Below, in pieces: positions 15,795-23,404 of a DNA stretch of 39,503 bases. The DNA comes from Nitrobacter sp. 62-23. GTDB lineage: Bacteria; Pseudomonadota; Alphaproteobacteria; Rhizobiales; Xanthobacteraceae. A program made the position numbers and the translations under genes. The DNA lies in contig NZ_MKSM01000108.1 of NCBI RefSeq assembly GCF_001897285.1, positions 13,568 to 53,070 on the forward strand. Reading direction: 5' to 3'. Below the pieces are notes generated by a model. It made no database searches. It saw only the letters and a program-made list of their open reading frames with translations, and was not told where the DNA came from. Positions within the stretch are counted from its first letter, which is position 1; each line of letters begins with the position of its first letter.

Positions 15795-16544
15795 TTGCTT
15801 CCGACCATGCGCGTTCCTTTCGATCAGGCTCTCGATCTGCCGCCCCCGTTTACGCCGGTCGGGCTCCGCGAGCGCTCGGATGCATTTACCTACGCGCTCG
15901 ATATCGCGTCGCAACGCGGCGCCGGCACGCTGGTCCATGTCGGACGCTTCGACCTCGCGGAATTCGCGGTGGTTCTGGAACCGGATGAACCCCTGCGCAC
16001 GGCGCGCCGCGCATTTTACGCCGGCATGATCGCGCTGAGCGACGCCATCGTCACCTGCGCGCCTCCGGGGAAGCTGGTGACGGTCGAGTGGCCGGATGCC
16101 ATTCGCATCGATGGCGGCCTGATTGGCGGCGGACGTCTGGGATGGCCGGGAACTGCGAAAGAGGACGAACATCCGCAATGGCTGGTATTCGGCGCCATGA
16201 TTCGTGCGGTCTTGATGTCGGGGGAAGAGCCGGCCGCGCATCCGCTGGCGTCGTCGCTCGAGCAGGAAGGGTTCGGCGATGTCGGCGCGACAAAACTGAC
16301 CGAGGCTTTTGCGCGTCACCTGATGACGGCATGCGATGTCTGTCAATCGGATGGATTTGACAGTCTCGCAGCGCGATTGGTGCAACGGTTGCCGCGCACC
16401 CCTGGCGTGATCTACGAGATTGCCGAAAATGGCGACCTGCTCGTGCGCAGGAAAGGCGACGCGGACGCCGTGCGCTGCGAGTTGCTGCCGGCATTGGATG
16501 CGCCGTCGTGGCTTGATCCGGACACGGAAGGTCCGCGCCTGTGA
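15795..16544 (+). CDS. Biotin/lipoate-protein-ligase-like protein of FDH clusters (DUF4444-type)
   Basis: 249 residues, cytoplasmic. The core resembles the BPL/LplA fold: LVHVGRFDLAEFAVVLEP, a helix, then VEWPDAIRIDGG-LIGG (about 97-112), which aligns by eye with the KWPND ... DG-KxxG segment of BirA. The BirA catalytic lysine position is occupied by a hydrophobic residue, and the N-terminal GRGRRG loop is not recognisable, so normal ligase chemistry is doubtful. A C-terminal small domain follows (about 190-245). TTG 15795 is preferred because AGGAG at 15784-15788 is 6 bp before it; ATG 15807 is the alternative. It is the first gene of five joined by 4-bp overlaps. It may bind a cofactor or carrier during FDH maturation (inference). 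Confidence 0.72.
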   Translation: MLPTMRVPFDQALDLPPPFTPVGLRERSDAFTYALDIASQRGAGTLVHVGRFDLAEFAVVLEPDEPLRTARRAFYAGMIALSDAIVTCAPPGKLVTVEWPDAIRIDGGLIGGGRLGWPGTAKEDEHPQWLVFGAMIRAVLMSGEEPAAHPLASSLEQEGFGDVGATKLTEAFARHLMTACDVCQSDGFDSLAARLVQRLPRTPGVIYEIAENGDLLVRRKGDADAVRCELLPALDAPSWLDPDTEGPRL

Positions 16545-17077
16545 AGCTGCTTCGCACAGTCGCGCTCGATCCGTCGGATACGTTTGTGTTCGATCCGGCC
16601 GCCGAGCCCGGCGAATGGGCGGTGCCGGGCACCTTCCGGTTCTGGAGTGATGATCCGGCGGCGCTGCAGGGCAAGGCGCGCTCCGCGTTTCGCGGCGGAT
16701 TTCTCGGCCTGCAATCCTGGGGCTGGTCGACCCTCGTTCAGGTCGTGGACGTGAAGGATGGTGAGCGCGATATGGTCGTGGGCTTGCTTGCGCACCGTCT
16801 GGTCGAGCGGCTCGGCGCGCCCGACCTCGCGGTCGCGCGAGGAGCGGCCGAGGACGAAGTCGCTTTTGCCGAATCGCTTTGCAGCGAGCCGGCGGGCATC
16901 CTCATCGCGATCCGCCGCACGGTGGAGGACGGCGAGATCCGCGAAACGTTCCGCACGCTGCGATCGCGTTGCGGATCGCAGCCCCATCGCGCATTCTCGT
17001 TCGTGGAAGTCGACGATGAACGATCGGCGGAGGAGATCGATCTGGCCGGCGCCTTTCTCGGGCGTGAAAGCAAATGA
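16541..17077 (+). CDS. DUF6505-like FDH-cluster protein
   Basis: 178 residues, no signal peptide or membrane helix. It starts KLLRTVALDPSDTFVF and contains a tryptophan-rich segment (FLGLQSWGWSTLVQV). This matches my memory of the small unknown protein that follows the ligase-like gene in alphaproteobacterial FDH clusters; no function is known. No cysteine or histidine motif typical of metal binding is present, although two cysteines (SLCSEPAG and SRCGSQ) occur. GTG 16541 overlaps the previous stop (GTGA), with GGAAGG at 16526-16531 upstream, so translation is probably coupled. Confidence 0.6.
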   Translation: MKLLRTVALDPSDTFVFDPAAEPGEWAVPGTFRFWSDDPAALQGKARSAFRGGFLGLQSWGWSTLVQVVDVKDGERDMVVGLLAHRLVERLGAPDLAVARGAAEDEVAFAESLCSEPAGILIAIRRTVEDGEIRETFRTLRSRCGSQPHRAFSFVEVDDERSAEEIDLAGAFLGRESK

Positions 17078-18081
17078 TGGATTTCTGGATATCCTGCGGC
17101 CATCATCTGCTCGACCGCGCACCGGGCGGCGGGCTGGCCGTGACCGACGAATTTCTCAAGGCTTATTTCATCCGGCCCGAATTGACGCCGCCGCCGGATG
17201 CTTGCGCGCTCGAGCGAAAATTGCATGGGGCGCTGCTGGCTGAACCACGACGGCCCATTGATGCGGCCGACATTTCCGCAATCGCCGATCCTGATGCGCG
17301 GGAAAACTGGCAGCTTGTGCTGGCGTTTCGCGATCTGCTGTTGCGCTTTCCGACGCTTGAGGCCGCCTATCTCGCCTTGATGCGCGGCGGAGCGGTGACC
17401 TTGCCGCCTCTGTTCGTCAATCAACTCGCTCACGTCATCCTGCGCAACGCGCTCGACGGCTGCGATGATCCATTTGTGTTACGTGCCGGCGAACTGTTTT
17501 TCCGGCCGCAGCGCATCATGCCCGATCAACAGTCAATGATAGCGACCGACGAGGAATGGATCGCGAGCGCGCATCCGGAGTCTGTTGCGCCGCTGCTTTC
17601 GCTGCTGGACATGGCCGCTGAAGCCAAGATCGAGATCATGGACGACGCGAATGCCGCCAGCTACTGGCGTCGCAGCGATATGTTCGATCTGGGGCTGGAT
17701 CTCTCGGCCGCAGGACGCGGTCGCGCAGCTCTTGCCGAAGCGATGACCCGCTGGATCAGGCATCTGCTCGCTGTCGATGTGACGATCGAGCCGCTCGCGG
17801 AACTGCGCGACGCACGTTTTACCTGGTACGTCGGCCTTGATGCCGAGGCGACCAAAATCGGCGACCGGCTCTGGAATGACGGGTTCCTGGACGACGGCAT
17901 GTCTGGCCGCGTGGTGGCGCTTTTCCAGCTTGTATTTTCAGACCCTACGGCCATCGTCGACGGGCGGGTGAACGAGCCAGTTTATCTGATTTTGGCGGCA
18001 TCGCCCGATCGGATCCTGCGCATGAAACCGCAGAATCTGGTCACCGGCTTGCCCGTCAGGCATCTGGAGGCCGCGAGTTGA
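17074..18081 (+). CDS. DUF6352-like FDH-cluster protein
   Basis: 335 residues, soluble and mostly helical by appearance. It opens with DFWISCGHHLLDR, a motif I associate with this family of unknown function next to FDH genes. An aromatic/acidic segment ASYWRRSDMFDLGLDL sits near the middle (about 192-208). The end, with VNEPVYLILAASPDRILRMKPQN, looks like a conserved C-terminal strand-helix. No catalytic motif was recognised. ATG 17074 overlaps the previous stop; a second ATG at 17077 is an alternative. The gene overlaps the DUF3305 gene by 4 bp (TTGA). Its size and conserved His pair could suit a scaffold or cofactor-binding role, but nothing in the sequence proves it. Confidence 0.62.
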   Translation: MMDFWISCGHHLLDRAPGGGLAVTDEFLKAYFIRPELTPPPDACALERKLHGALLAEPRRPIDAADISAIADPDARENWQLVLAFRDLLLRFPTLEAAYLALMRGGAVTLPPLFVNQLAHVILRNALDGCDDPFVLRAGELFFRPQRIMPDQQSMIATDEEWIASAHPESVAPLLSLLDMAAEAKIEIMDDANAASYWRRSDMFDLGLDLSAAGRGRAALAEAMTRWIRHLLAVDVTIEPLAELRDARFTWYVGLDAEATKIGDRLWNDGFLDDGMSGRVVALFQLVFSDPTAIVDGRVNEPVYLILAASPDRILRMKPQNLVTGLPVRHLEAAS

Positions 18082-18596
18082 GTCCTGCCGCGTCACCGCT
18101 TGTGCGCATTCCTGTCGGCGTGGTGATCGAACGCCGCGCGGCGGCATCCGCCTGGGCCGATTTTATCTGGCGCGCGGTTGGCGTGCTGCCCGACGCGCCG
18201 GACATCGAGCCATGGACGCGGCTGCGCGCCGATGCGGACAGCACGCTCTATTATGCCGGAAGCGCCGCGATCGACCTTTACCGCTCGGAGACCGGGCGTT
18301 ATCGCGAAAACCTGGCTTCCGGTTCGGCCAGTATCTGGGTGATCCTGAGTCCATCCGAAGGTCCGTGGCCGTATGCGGTCACCGCGGTCACGGCCGACTC
18401 CGCCGAGGGCGAGAGCTTCACCGACGCGTCGACCAATCTTGTCGAACCGGTGCCGATGCCGGATGTCATCCGCAGCGCCATTGAACGGTTCATCGCCGAA
18501 CACCACGTCGAGAGGGAAGAGTTCGTCAAGCGCAAGCGCGGTCGCGCGAATCTCGAAGCGTTGGCGCGACGCGGGCGCGGAGGCCGGGACGAATGA
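18078..18596 (+). CDS. DUF3305 protein
   Basis: 172 residues. RIPVGVVIERRAAASAWADFIWRAVGVLP near the N-terminus and the SASIWVIL strand are typical of DUF3305, a cytoplasmic family of unknown function found almost only beside DUF3306 and FDH genes. A basic tail (KRKRGRANLEALARRGRGG) ends the protein. The start is a TTG overlapping the previous stop, supported by GGAGG at 18066-18070, 7 bp upstream. The next gene overlaps by ATGA. A downstream GTG (18102) would remove conserved residues and has no ribosome site. Confidence 0.75.
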   Translation: MSPAASPLVRIPVGVVIERRAAASAWADFIWRAVGVLPDAPDIEPWTRLRADADSTLYYAGSAAIDLYRSETGRYRENLASGSASIWVILSPSEGPWPYAVTAVTADSAEGESFTDASTNLVEPVPMPDVIRSAIERFIAEHHVEREEFVKRKRGRANLEALARRGRGGRDE

Positions 18597-19285
18597 CGGA
18601 CGAGGACTTCCTGAGCCGCTGGTCGCGCCGCAAACGCATGGCGAATGCGCCCGTCCGCGCCGAAGCGCCTGCTTCCAGGTTGGAGGAGACGACGGACGAG
18701 ACTGTTCCGCCGCCTTCGACTGGCGCGGCGGATGCGGTCGAGGAATTCGATCTCTCGACGTTGCCGCCGCTTGAGTCGATCTCGGCGACCACCGACGTCA
18801 CCGCATTCCTGCGCAAGGGCGTTCCGCCGGCATTGAGCCGTGAGGCGCTTCGCCGGGCCTGGATCGCCGACCCGACCATCCGCGATTTCGTCGGGCTCGC
18901 CGAGAATGCCTGGGATTTCAACGATCCCGATGCGATGCCCGGGTTCGGTCCGCTGGACTATTCGCCGGAAGAGCTGCGCGATCTGGTCAGCAGGATCGTC
19001 GGGGGCGCCCGGCGCGCGGCCGACGACATCGAGGACCTTGCAGCGCCGCATGAGGCCATCGATCAGGCTCCGTCGGCGCAGGCCGACCAGGATCAGCCGC
19101 CGGGTGAGGCCGATATGCCGGGCGCAGTCGTCGGGCAAGCCGTCCGCGAGGTGGAGCACCGCGAGCCGGAGCATGTTGCGCAGGGTGCCGAATCTGCTCC
19201 GCGTGAACGGCAGGATACCGCTCAAGGCAGGGCTGATGTCTCTCCGGCGGTTCGTCGCACCCACGGCAGTGCATTGCCGAGATAG
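18593..19285 (+). CDS. DUF3306 protein
   Basis: 230 residues. The DUF3306 hallmarks are the start DEDFLSRWSRRK, the core FDLSTLPPLESI, then TDVTAFLRKGVP, LRRAWIADPTIRDFVG and WDFNDP, followed by a long low-complexity acidic/alanine-rich tail that ends RRTHGSALPR. The intact ending argues against a frameshift despite the odd middle composition. The N-terminal half is conserved in the family; the tail is probably disordered. Function is unknown; the family is tied to FDH loci. It is the last of five overlapping genes, and the 122-bp gap that follows holds a palindrome. Confidence 0.75.
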   Translation: MTDEDFLSRWSRRKRMANAPVRAEAPASRLEETTDETVPPPSTGAADAVEEFDLSTLPPLESISATTDVTAFLRKGVPPALSREALRRAWIADPTIRDFVGLAENAWDFNDPDAMPGFGPLDYSPEELRDLVSRIVGGARRAADDIEDLAAPHEAIDQAPSAQADQDQPPGEADMPGAVVGQAVREVEHREPEHVAQGAESAPRERQDTAQGRADVSPAVRRTHGSALPR

Positions 19286-19299
19286 GTTTCGACCAAAGA

Positions 19300-19316
19300 T
19301 ATAGGCTGATCCTATA
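19300..19316. promoter_or_regulatory. Palindrome, candidate operator upstream of the HTH-TorD gene
   Basis: TATAGG-ctgat-CCTATA, a perfect 6-bp dyad with a 5-bp centre. It lies 15 bp after the DUF3306 stop and 92 bp before the HTH-TorD start. Eight bp further on, a weak promoter-like pair TTGACG (19325-19330) and TAGTTT (19349-19354) is visible. Size and spacing would suit binding of a Cro-like dimer such as the HTH domain encoded just downstream, but the link is inference. Confidence 0.4.
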
Positions 19317-19407
19317 GTTGTCAGTTGACGACCGCAGGTGCCCGGGCCTAGTTTTTTAATCGTTCCAAAGAGGACGCGTCCTGGAACGCTCGCTCGGGAA
19401 ACAAAAT

Positions 19408-20184
19408 ATGCGCGATGCGGGATTAAGTCGGGCAATTCAGGCGGCGGGAGGGCAGGCCGAGCTTGCCCGCAGAATAGGCATTACGCAGCCCTCGGTCTCG
19501 AGCTGGAACAGGGTGCCCGCCGAGCGGGTGGTCGCCGTGGAAGCCGTAACCGGCATATCGCGCATAGAACTTCGCCCCGATCTTTATAGCGAGTTGGCCG
19601 TGGCTGATGACGTTGACGACGTTGATATCGGTCGTGCCCGGGAATATGCGCTGCTCGCCACGCTGTTGGCGCGCGCGCCGCCGGACATGTTGCTCGTGCA
19701 GATCGCCCGGCTGCACGGCGACGCGACGCCGCTGGGCTCGGCGCATGCCCGGCTGGCGGATGCGGCATCGACAATCTCTCCCGCAGCCGTCGAGCGCGAA
19801 TATTTCGACCTGTTTATCGGCTTGGGGCGAGGCGAATTATTACCATACGCATCGTTCTATCTCACCGGCTTCCTCAACGAACGGCCGTTGTCGCGGCTGC
19901 GGCAGGATCTCGCCGCGCTCGGCATCGAGCGCGTCGAGACCAATTCCGAGCCGGAGGATCACGCGGCGACGCTGTGCGAGATCATGGCCGCCCTGGCGGG
20001 CGGCCGCGTTCCGGCTTCGGCGGATGCGCAGCGTCTGATGTTCGAGAGACATATTGCGCCATGGATGGGGCGTTTATTCGCCGACATGGAGAACGCGACC
20101 GCCGCGAATTTCTATCGATCGGTCGGTTCGCTTGGTCGCCTGTTTCTGGAAATCGAGGCGGAGGCCTTTACGCTCACCAATTGA
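19408..20184 (+). CDS. HTH (YdaS/Cro-like) - TorD chaperone fusion for formate dehydrogenase
   Basis: 258 residues with two parts. Residues about 1-58 are a YdaS-type helix-turn-helix: AIQAAGGQAELARRIGI, TQPSVSSWNRVPAERVVAVE and TGISRIELRPDLY. Residues about 70-258 are an all-helical TorD/DmsD-type domain with EREYFDLFIGLGRGELLPYASFYLTGF, the usual family signature, and a FERHIAPWMGRLFADM segment. TorD proteins bind the Tat signal of molybdoenzymes and hold them until the cofactor is inserted; the catalytic subunit with a Tat signal is two genes downstream. The added DNA-binding domain suggests the chaperone also senses unbound enzyme and controls transcription (inference). The start has only a weak GGGA at 19396-19399. 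Confidence 0.85.
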   Translation: MRDAGLSRAIQAAGGQAELARRIGITQPSVSSWNRVPAERVVAVEAVTGISRIELRPDLYSELAVADDVDDVDIGRAREYALLATLLARAPPDMLLVQIARLHGDATPLGSAHARLADAASTISPAAVEREYFDLFIGLGRGELLPYASFYLTGFLNERPLSRLRQDLAALGIERVETNSEPEDHAATLCEIMAALAGGRVPASADAQRLMFERHIAPWMGRLFADMENATAANFYRSVGSLGRLFLEIEAEAFTLTN

Positions 20185-20206
20185 GCAAGCCACGGGAGGA
20201 CTCGCG

Positions 20207-20425
20207 ATGAAGAACGACAACAATGACGGCAAGGCAGCCGTCGGCCGTCGTGGTTTCCTGCGCGGGGTCGGCATCGGCGCGCTGGGCGTCGGCGCGATGG
20301 CTGCAGCGCCGCTTGCGACACCCGCCATGGCCGATAGCGAAACGAACGACGAGAAGCGCAAATCACGCTACCGGATGACCGACGACGTTAAGGCGTTTTA
20401 CCGCGTCAATCGTTATCCGGGTTGA
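20207..20425 (+). CDS. Formate dehydrogenase region Tat-signal small protein
   Basis: 72 residues. A twin-arginine leader (VGRRGFLRGVGIGALGVG, then ATPAMAD) takes up most of the protein and leaves a short basic mature segment ending in DDVKAFYRVNRYPG. This matches a known family of tiny Tat targets found only beside FDH genes (formate dehydrogenase region TAT target, TIGR02811), of unknown role. GGGAGGA at 20194-20200 precedes the ATG, and the fdhA ribosome site overlaps its stop, so it is co-translated with the catalytic subunit. It could be a small extra subunit or an export partner. Confidence 0.85.
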   Translation: MKNDNNDGKAAVGRRGFLRGVGIGALGVGAMAAAPLATPAMADSETNDEKRKSRYRMTDDVKAFYRVNRYPG

Positions 20426-20437
20426 AGGAGGCTTGCC

Positions 20438-23392
20438 GTGCTGATCAAGAGAGCGCAGCGACAGAATGCGCAATTCGCGCGTGGCGGTTCGGCTCTCGCG
20501 ACCCCGGCCGAACATGGACAAGGCTTCGACCGTCGCACGTTCCTGCGTCGCTCAGGTCTGGCCGCCGGCGGCCTTGCCGCGTTGAGCACGCTGCCGCTCG
20601 ACGCTGTCCGCAAGGCCGACGCGGCGGTGGTGGCGGGACCGCTGACATCCGGCGCAACGGTTCGCAAGAGTGTGTGCACGCATTGCTCCGTCGGCTGCAC
20701 CGTCACCGCCGAGGTGCTGAACGGTGTCTGGATAGGCCAGGAGCCGAGCTGGGATTCCCCGATCAATCGCGGCTCGCACTGCGCCAAGGGCGCCTCGGTG
20801 CGCGAACTCGTCCATGACGGACGCCGCCTCCGCTATCCGATGAAACTCGTCGACGGGCAATGGACGCGCGTTTCATGGGAGACGGCGATCGACGAGATCG
20901 GCGACAAGCTGATGCAGGTTCGCGAGACGTCGGGCGGCGATTCCGTCTATTGGCTCGGCTCGGCGAAGATGACGAACGAAGGTTCGTATCTGTTTCGCAA
21001 GCTCGGTGCGTTCTGGGGCACCAACAACACCGATCACCAGGCGCGCATCTGCCATTCGACGACCGTGACCGGGGTGGCCAATACCTGGGGCTACGGCGCG
21101 ATGACCAACAGCTTCAACGATATCCGCAACTCCAAAACGCAGATAATCATGGGCGGCAATCCCGCCGAAGCGCATCCCGTTTCGCTGCAACACCTTCTCG
21201 AAGGTGCTGAACTGAACAGGGCGAATGTCGTCGTGATCGATCCGCGCATGACGCGGACCGCTGCGCACGCCACCGAATATGTGCGGCTGCGGCCGGGAAC
21301 GGACATTCCGGTTCTGTATGGAATGATGTGGCACATCCTCAAGAACGGCTGGGAAGACAAGGAATTCATCCGGCAGCGTGTTTACGGCTTCAACGATCTC
21401 CGCAAGGAAGTGGAGAAATGGACTCCGGAGGAGGTCGAACGTGTCAGCGGCGTTCCCGGCGCGCAGCTTGAGCGTGTCGCCAAGCTGTTTGCGACGGAAA
21501 AGCCGGCGACGCTGATCTGGTGCATGGGGCAGACCCAGCATACGGTCGGCACGGCGAACGTGCGCGCGAGCTGCATCGCGCTGCTAATGACCGGCAATGT
21601 CGGCAAATCCGGCACCGGCGCCAATATCTTCCGCGGCCACGACAACGTGCAGGGCGCGACCGACGTCGGGCTCGATATCGTGACGCTGCCTTTCTACTAC
21701 GGCCTGGCCGAAGGCGCATGGAGGCACTGGTCGCGTGTCTGGGAGGTGGAATACGACTATCTGCTGTCGCGCTTCGACAACAAGAAATTGATGGAGACGC
21801 CCGGCATTCCGCTGACCCGGTGGTTCGATGCGGTCATCCTTCCGAAAGCCGACGTGGCCCAGAAGGACAATGTGAAGGCGGTGTTCGTGCAGGGACACGC
21901 CAGCAACAGCATCACGCGAATTCCCGAATCGCTGAAGGGATTGAAGGCGCTGGAATTGCTCGTCATCGCCGACCCGCATCCGACAACATGGGCTTCGCTG
22001 GCGGTGCAGTCCGGCCGCAAGGACGGCGTTTATCTCCTGCCGGTCGCCACGCAGTTCGAATGCAAGGGGTCGCGCGTCGCCTCGAACCGCTCGCTGCAAT
22101 GGGGCGAGCAGATCGTCAAGCCGGTCTTCGAGTCGAAGGACGACCTCGAGATCATATATCTGATCGCAAAGAAGTTCGGCTTCGCCGACAAGATGTTCAA
22201 GAACATCAAGGTCGAGGACAACCTGCCGGTGGCCGAGGACATCCTTCGCGAGATCAATCGCGGAAGCTGGTCGACCGGCTATTGCGGCCAGTCGCCGGAA
22301 CGCCTCAAGGCGCACATGAAAAACCAGCACAAGTTCGATCTGGTCACCATGCGCGCGCCCAAGGACGATCCGGAGGTCGGCGGGGATTATTACGGCCTGC
22401 CATGGCCGTGCTGGGGCTCGCCGGAGGTGAAGCATCCGGGCACGCCGTTGCTCTACAACACCAACCTTACGGTCATGGATGGCGGCGGCAGCTTCCGCCC
22501 GCGTTTTGGCCTGGAGCGCGAGGAGACGCTGCCCGATGGCAGCACCCGCATGGTCAGCCTGCTCGCGGATGGATCCTATCCGAAGGGTTCGGCGATCAGG
22601 GACGGTTATCCCGAGTTCACGCTGGCGAGCTTGAAGAAGCTGGGCTGGGACAAGGATTTGACCGAAGCCGAGATGGCCACGATCAACAGCATCAACCCGG
22701 ACAAGCCGGACACGGTATCCTGGTCGCTCGATCTCTCCGGCGGTATCCAGCGCGTCGCGCTGATGCACGGCTGCGTTCCCTACGGCAACGGCAAGGCGCG
22801 CATGAACGCTTTCGGTCTGCCGGATCCGATCCCGGTGCATCGCGAACCGATTTATTCCCCGCGTGTCGATCTGGTGGCGCAATACCCGACGTTGCCGGAC
22901 GCCAAGCAGTTCCGCCTGCCCAACATCGGCTTCTCCGTGCAGAAGGCCGCGGTCGAGAAGGGGATCGCCAAGCAGTTTCCGCTCATCCTGTCCTCGGGCC
23001 GTCTCGTGGAATATGAAGGCGGCGGCGAGGAGACGCGAAGCAATCCGTGGCTCGCCGAATTGCAGCAGGACATGTTCATCGAGATCAACGTCGCTGACGC
23101 CGCCGAGCGTGGCATCAGGGACGGCGGCTGGGTCTGGGTGACGGGCGCCGAGAACAACTCAAAAGCGAAGATGAAGGCGCTGGTGACGGAGCGGGTCGGC
23201 AAGGGCGTGGCGTGGATGCCGTTCCACTTCGGCGGCTGGTACGCGGGCGTTGATCTGCGCGGCAACTACCCGAAGGGGACCGATCCGATCGTGCTGGGCG
23301 AGAGCGCCAATACGATCACGTCCTACGGGTATGATCCCGCGACGGGGATGCAGGAACCGAAGGTCACACTCTGCCAGATCGTCGCGGCATAA
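20438..23392 (+). CDS. fdhA: Formate dehydrogenase, catalytic alpha subunit (periplasmic, Cys type)
   Basis: 984 residues. Oxidises formate to CO2 at a bis-MGD molybdenum or tungsten centre in the periplasm. A Tat leader DRRTFLRRSG sits at 31-40, unusually deep behind a 30-residue extension. C80, C83, C87 and C115 bind the 4Fe-4S cluster. In ARICHSTTV, C205 takes the place of selenocysteine in FdnG-type enzymes and is followed by the catalytic H206. The remainder is the molybdopterin oxidoreductase fold and the dinucleotide-binding C-terminal domain (SSGRLVEYEGGG; WMPFHFGGWYAG). The codon is TGC, so no SECIS element is needed. GTG 20438 is backed by GAAGGAGG at 20424-20431. It is followed by beta and gamma genes, and tupBCA encodes a likely metal supply. 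Confidence 0.96.
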   Translation: MLIKRAQRQNAQFARGGSALATPAEHGQGFDRRTFLRRSGLAAGGLAALSTLPLDAVRKADAAVVAGPLTSGATVRKSVCTHCSVGCTVTAEVLNGVWIGQEPSWDSPINRGSHCAKGASVRELVHDGRRLRYPMKLVDGQWTRVSWETAIDEIGDKLMQVRETSGGDSVYWLGSAKMTNEGSYLFRKLGAFWGTNNTDHQARICHSTTVTGVANTWGYGAMTNSFNDIRNSKTQIIMGGNPAEAHPVSLQHLLEGAELNRANVVVIDPRMTRTAAHATEYVRLRPGTDIPVLYGMMWHILKNGWEDKEFIRQRVYGFNDLRKEVEKWTPEEVERVSGVPGAQLERVAKLFATEKPATLIWCMGQTQHTVGTANVRASCIALLMTGNVGKSGTGANIFRGHDNVQGATDVGLDIVTLPFYYGLAEGAWRHWSRVWEVEYDYLLSRFDNKKLMETPGIPLTRWFDAVILPKADVAQKDNVKAVFVQGHASNSITRIPESLKGLKALELLVIADPHPTTWASLAVQSGRKDGVYLLPVATQFECKGSRVASNRSLQWGEQIVKPVFESKDDLEIIYLIAKKFGFADKMFKNIKVEDNLPVAEDILREINRGSWSTGYCGQSPERLKAHMKNQHKFDLVTMRAPKDDPEVGGDYYGLPWPCWGSPEVKHPGTPLLYNTNLTVMDGGGSFRPRFGLEREETLPDGSTRMVSLLADGSYPKGSAIRDGYPEFTLASLKKLGWDKDLTEAEMATINSINPDKPDTVSWSLDLSGGIQRVALMHGCVPYGNGKARMNAFGLPDPIPVHREPIYSPRVDLVAQYPTLPDAKQFRLPNIGFSVQKAAVEKGIAKQFPLILSSGRLVEYEGGGEETRSNPWLAELQQDMFIEINVADAAERGIRDGGWVWVTGAENNSKAKMKALVTERVGKGVAWMPFHFGGWYAGVDLRGNYPKGTDPIVLGESANTITSYGYDPATGMQEPKVTLCQIVAA

Positions 23393-23404
23393 GGAGCAAC
23401 AGCC

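Noticed and set aside
18593-19285. Frameshift in the DUF3306 gene because of an odd C-terminal composition
   Set aside because: The frame ends in the expected RRxHGxALP-type tail and couples correctly to its neighbour.
19339-19357. GCCCGGGC followed by a T-run as a terminator
   Set aside because: The palindrome has no loop, and a wider stem does not pair well.
21050-21052. Selenocysteine at the FDH active site
   Set aside because: The codon is TGC (cysteine 205), so no stop-codon recoding is needed.
21584-22882. Minus-strand open frame opposite fdhA
   Set aside because: A high-GC shadow of the catalytic subunit; no recognisable motif or ribosome site.
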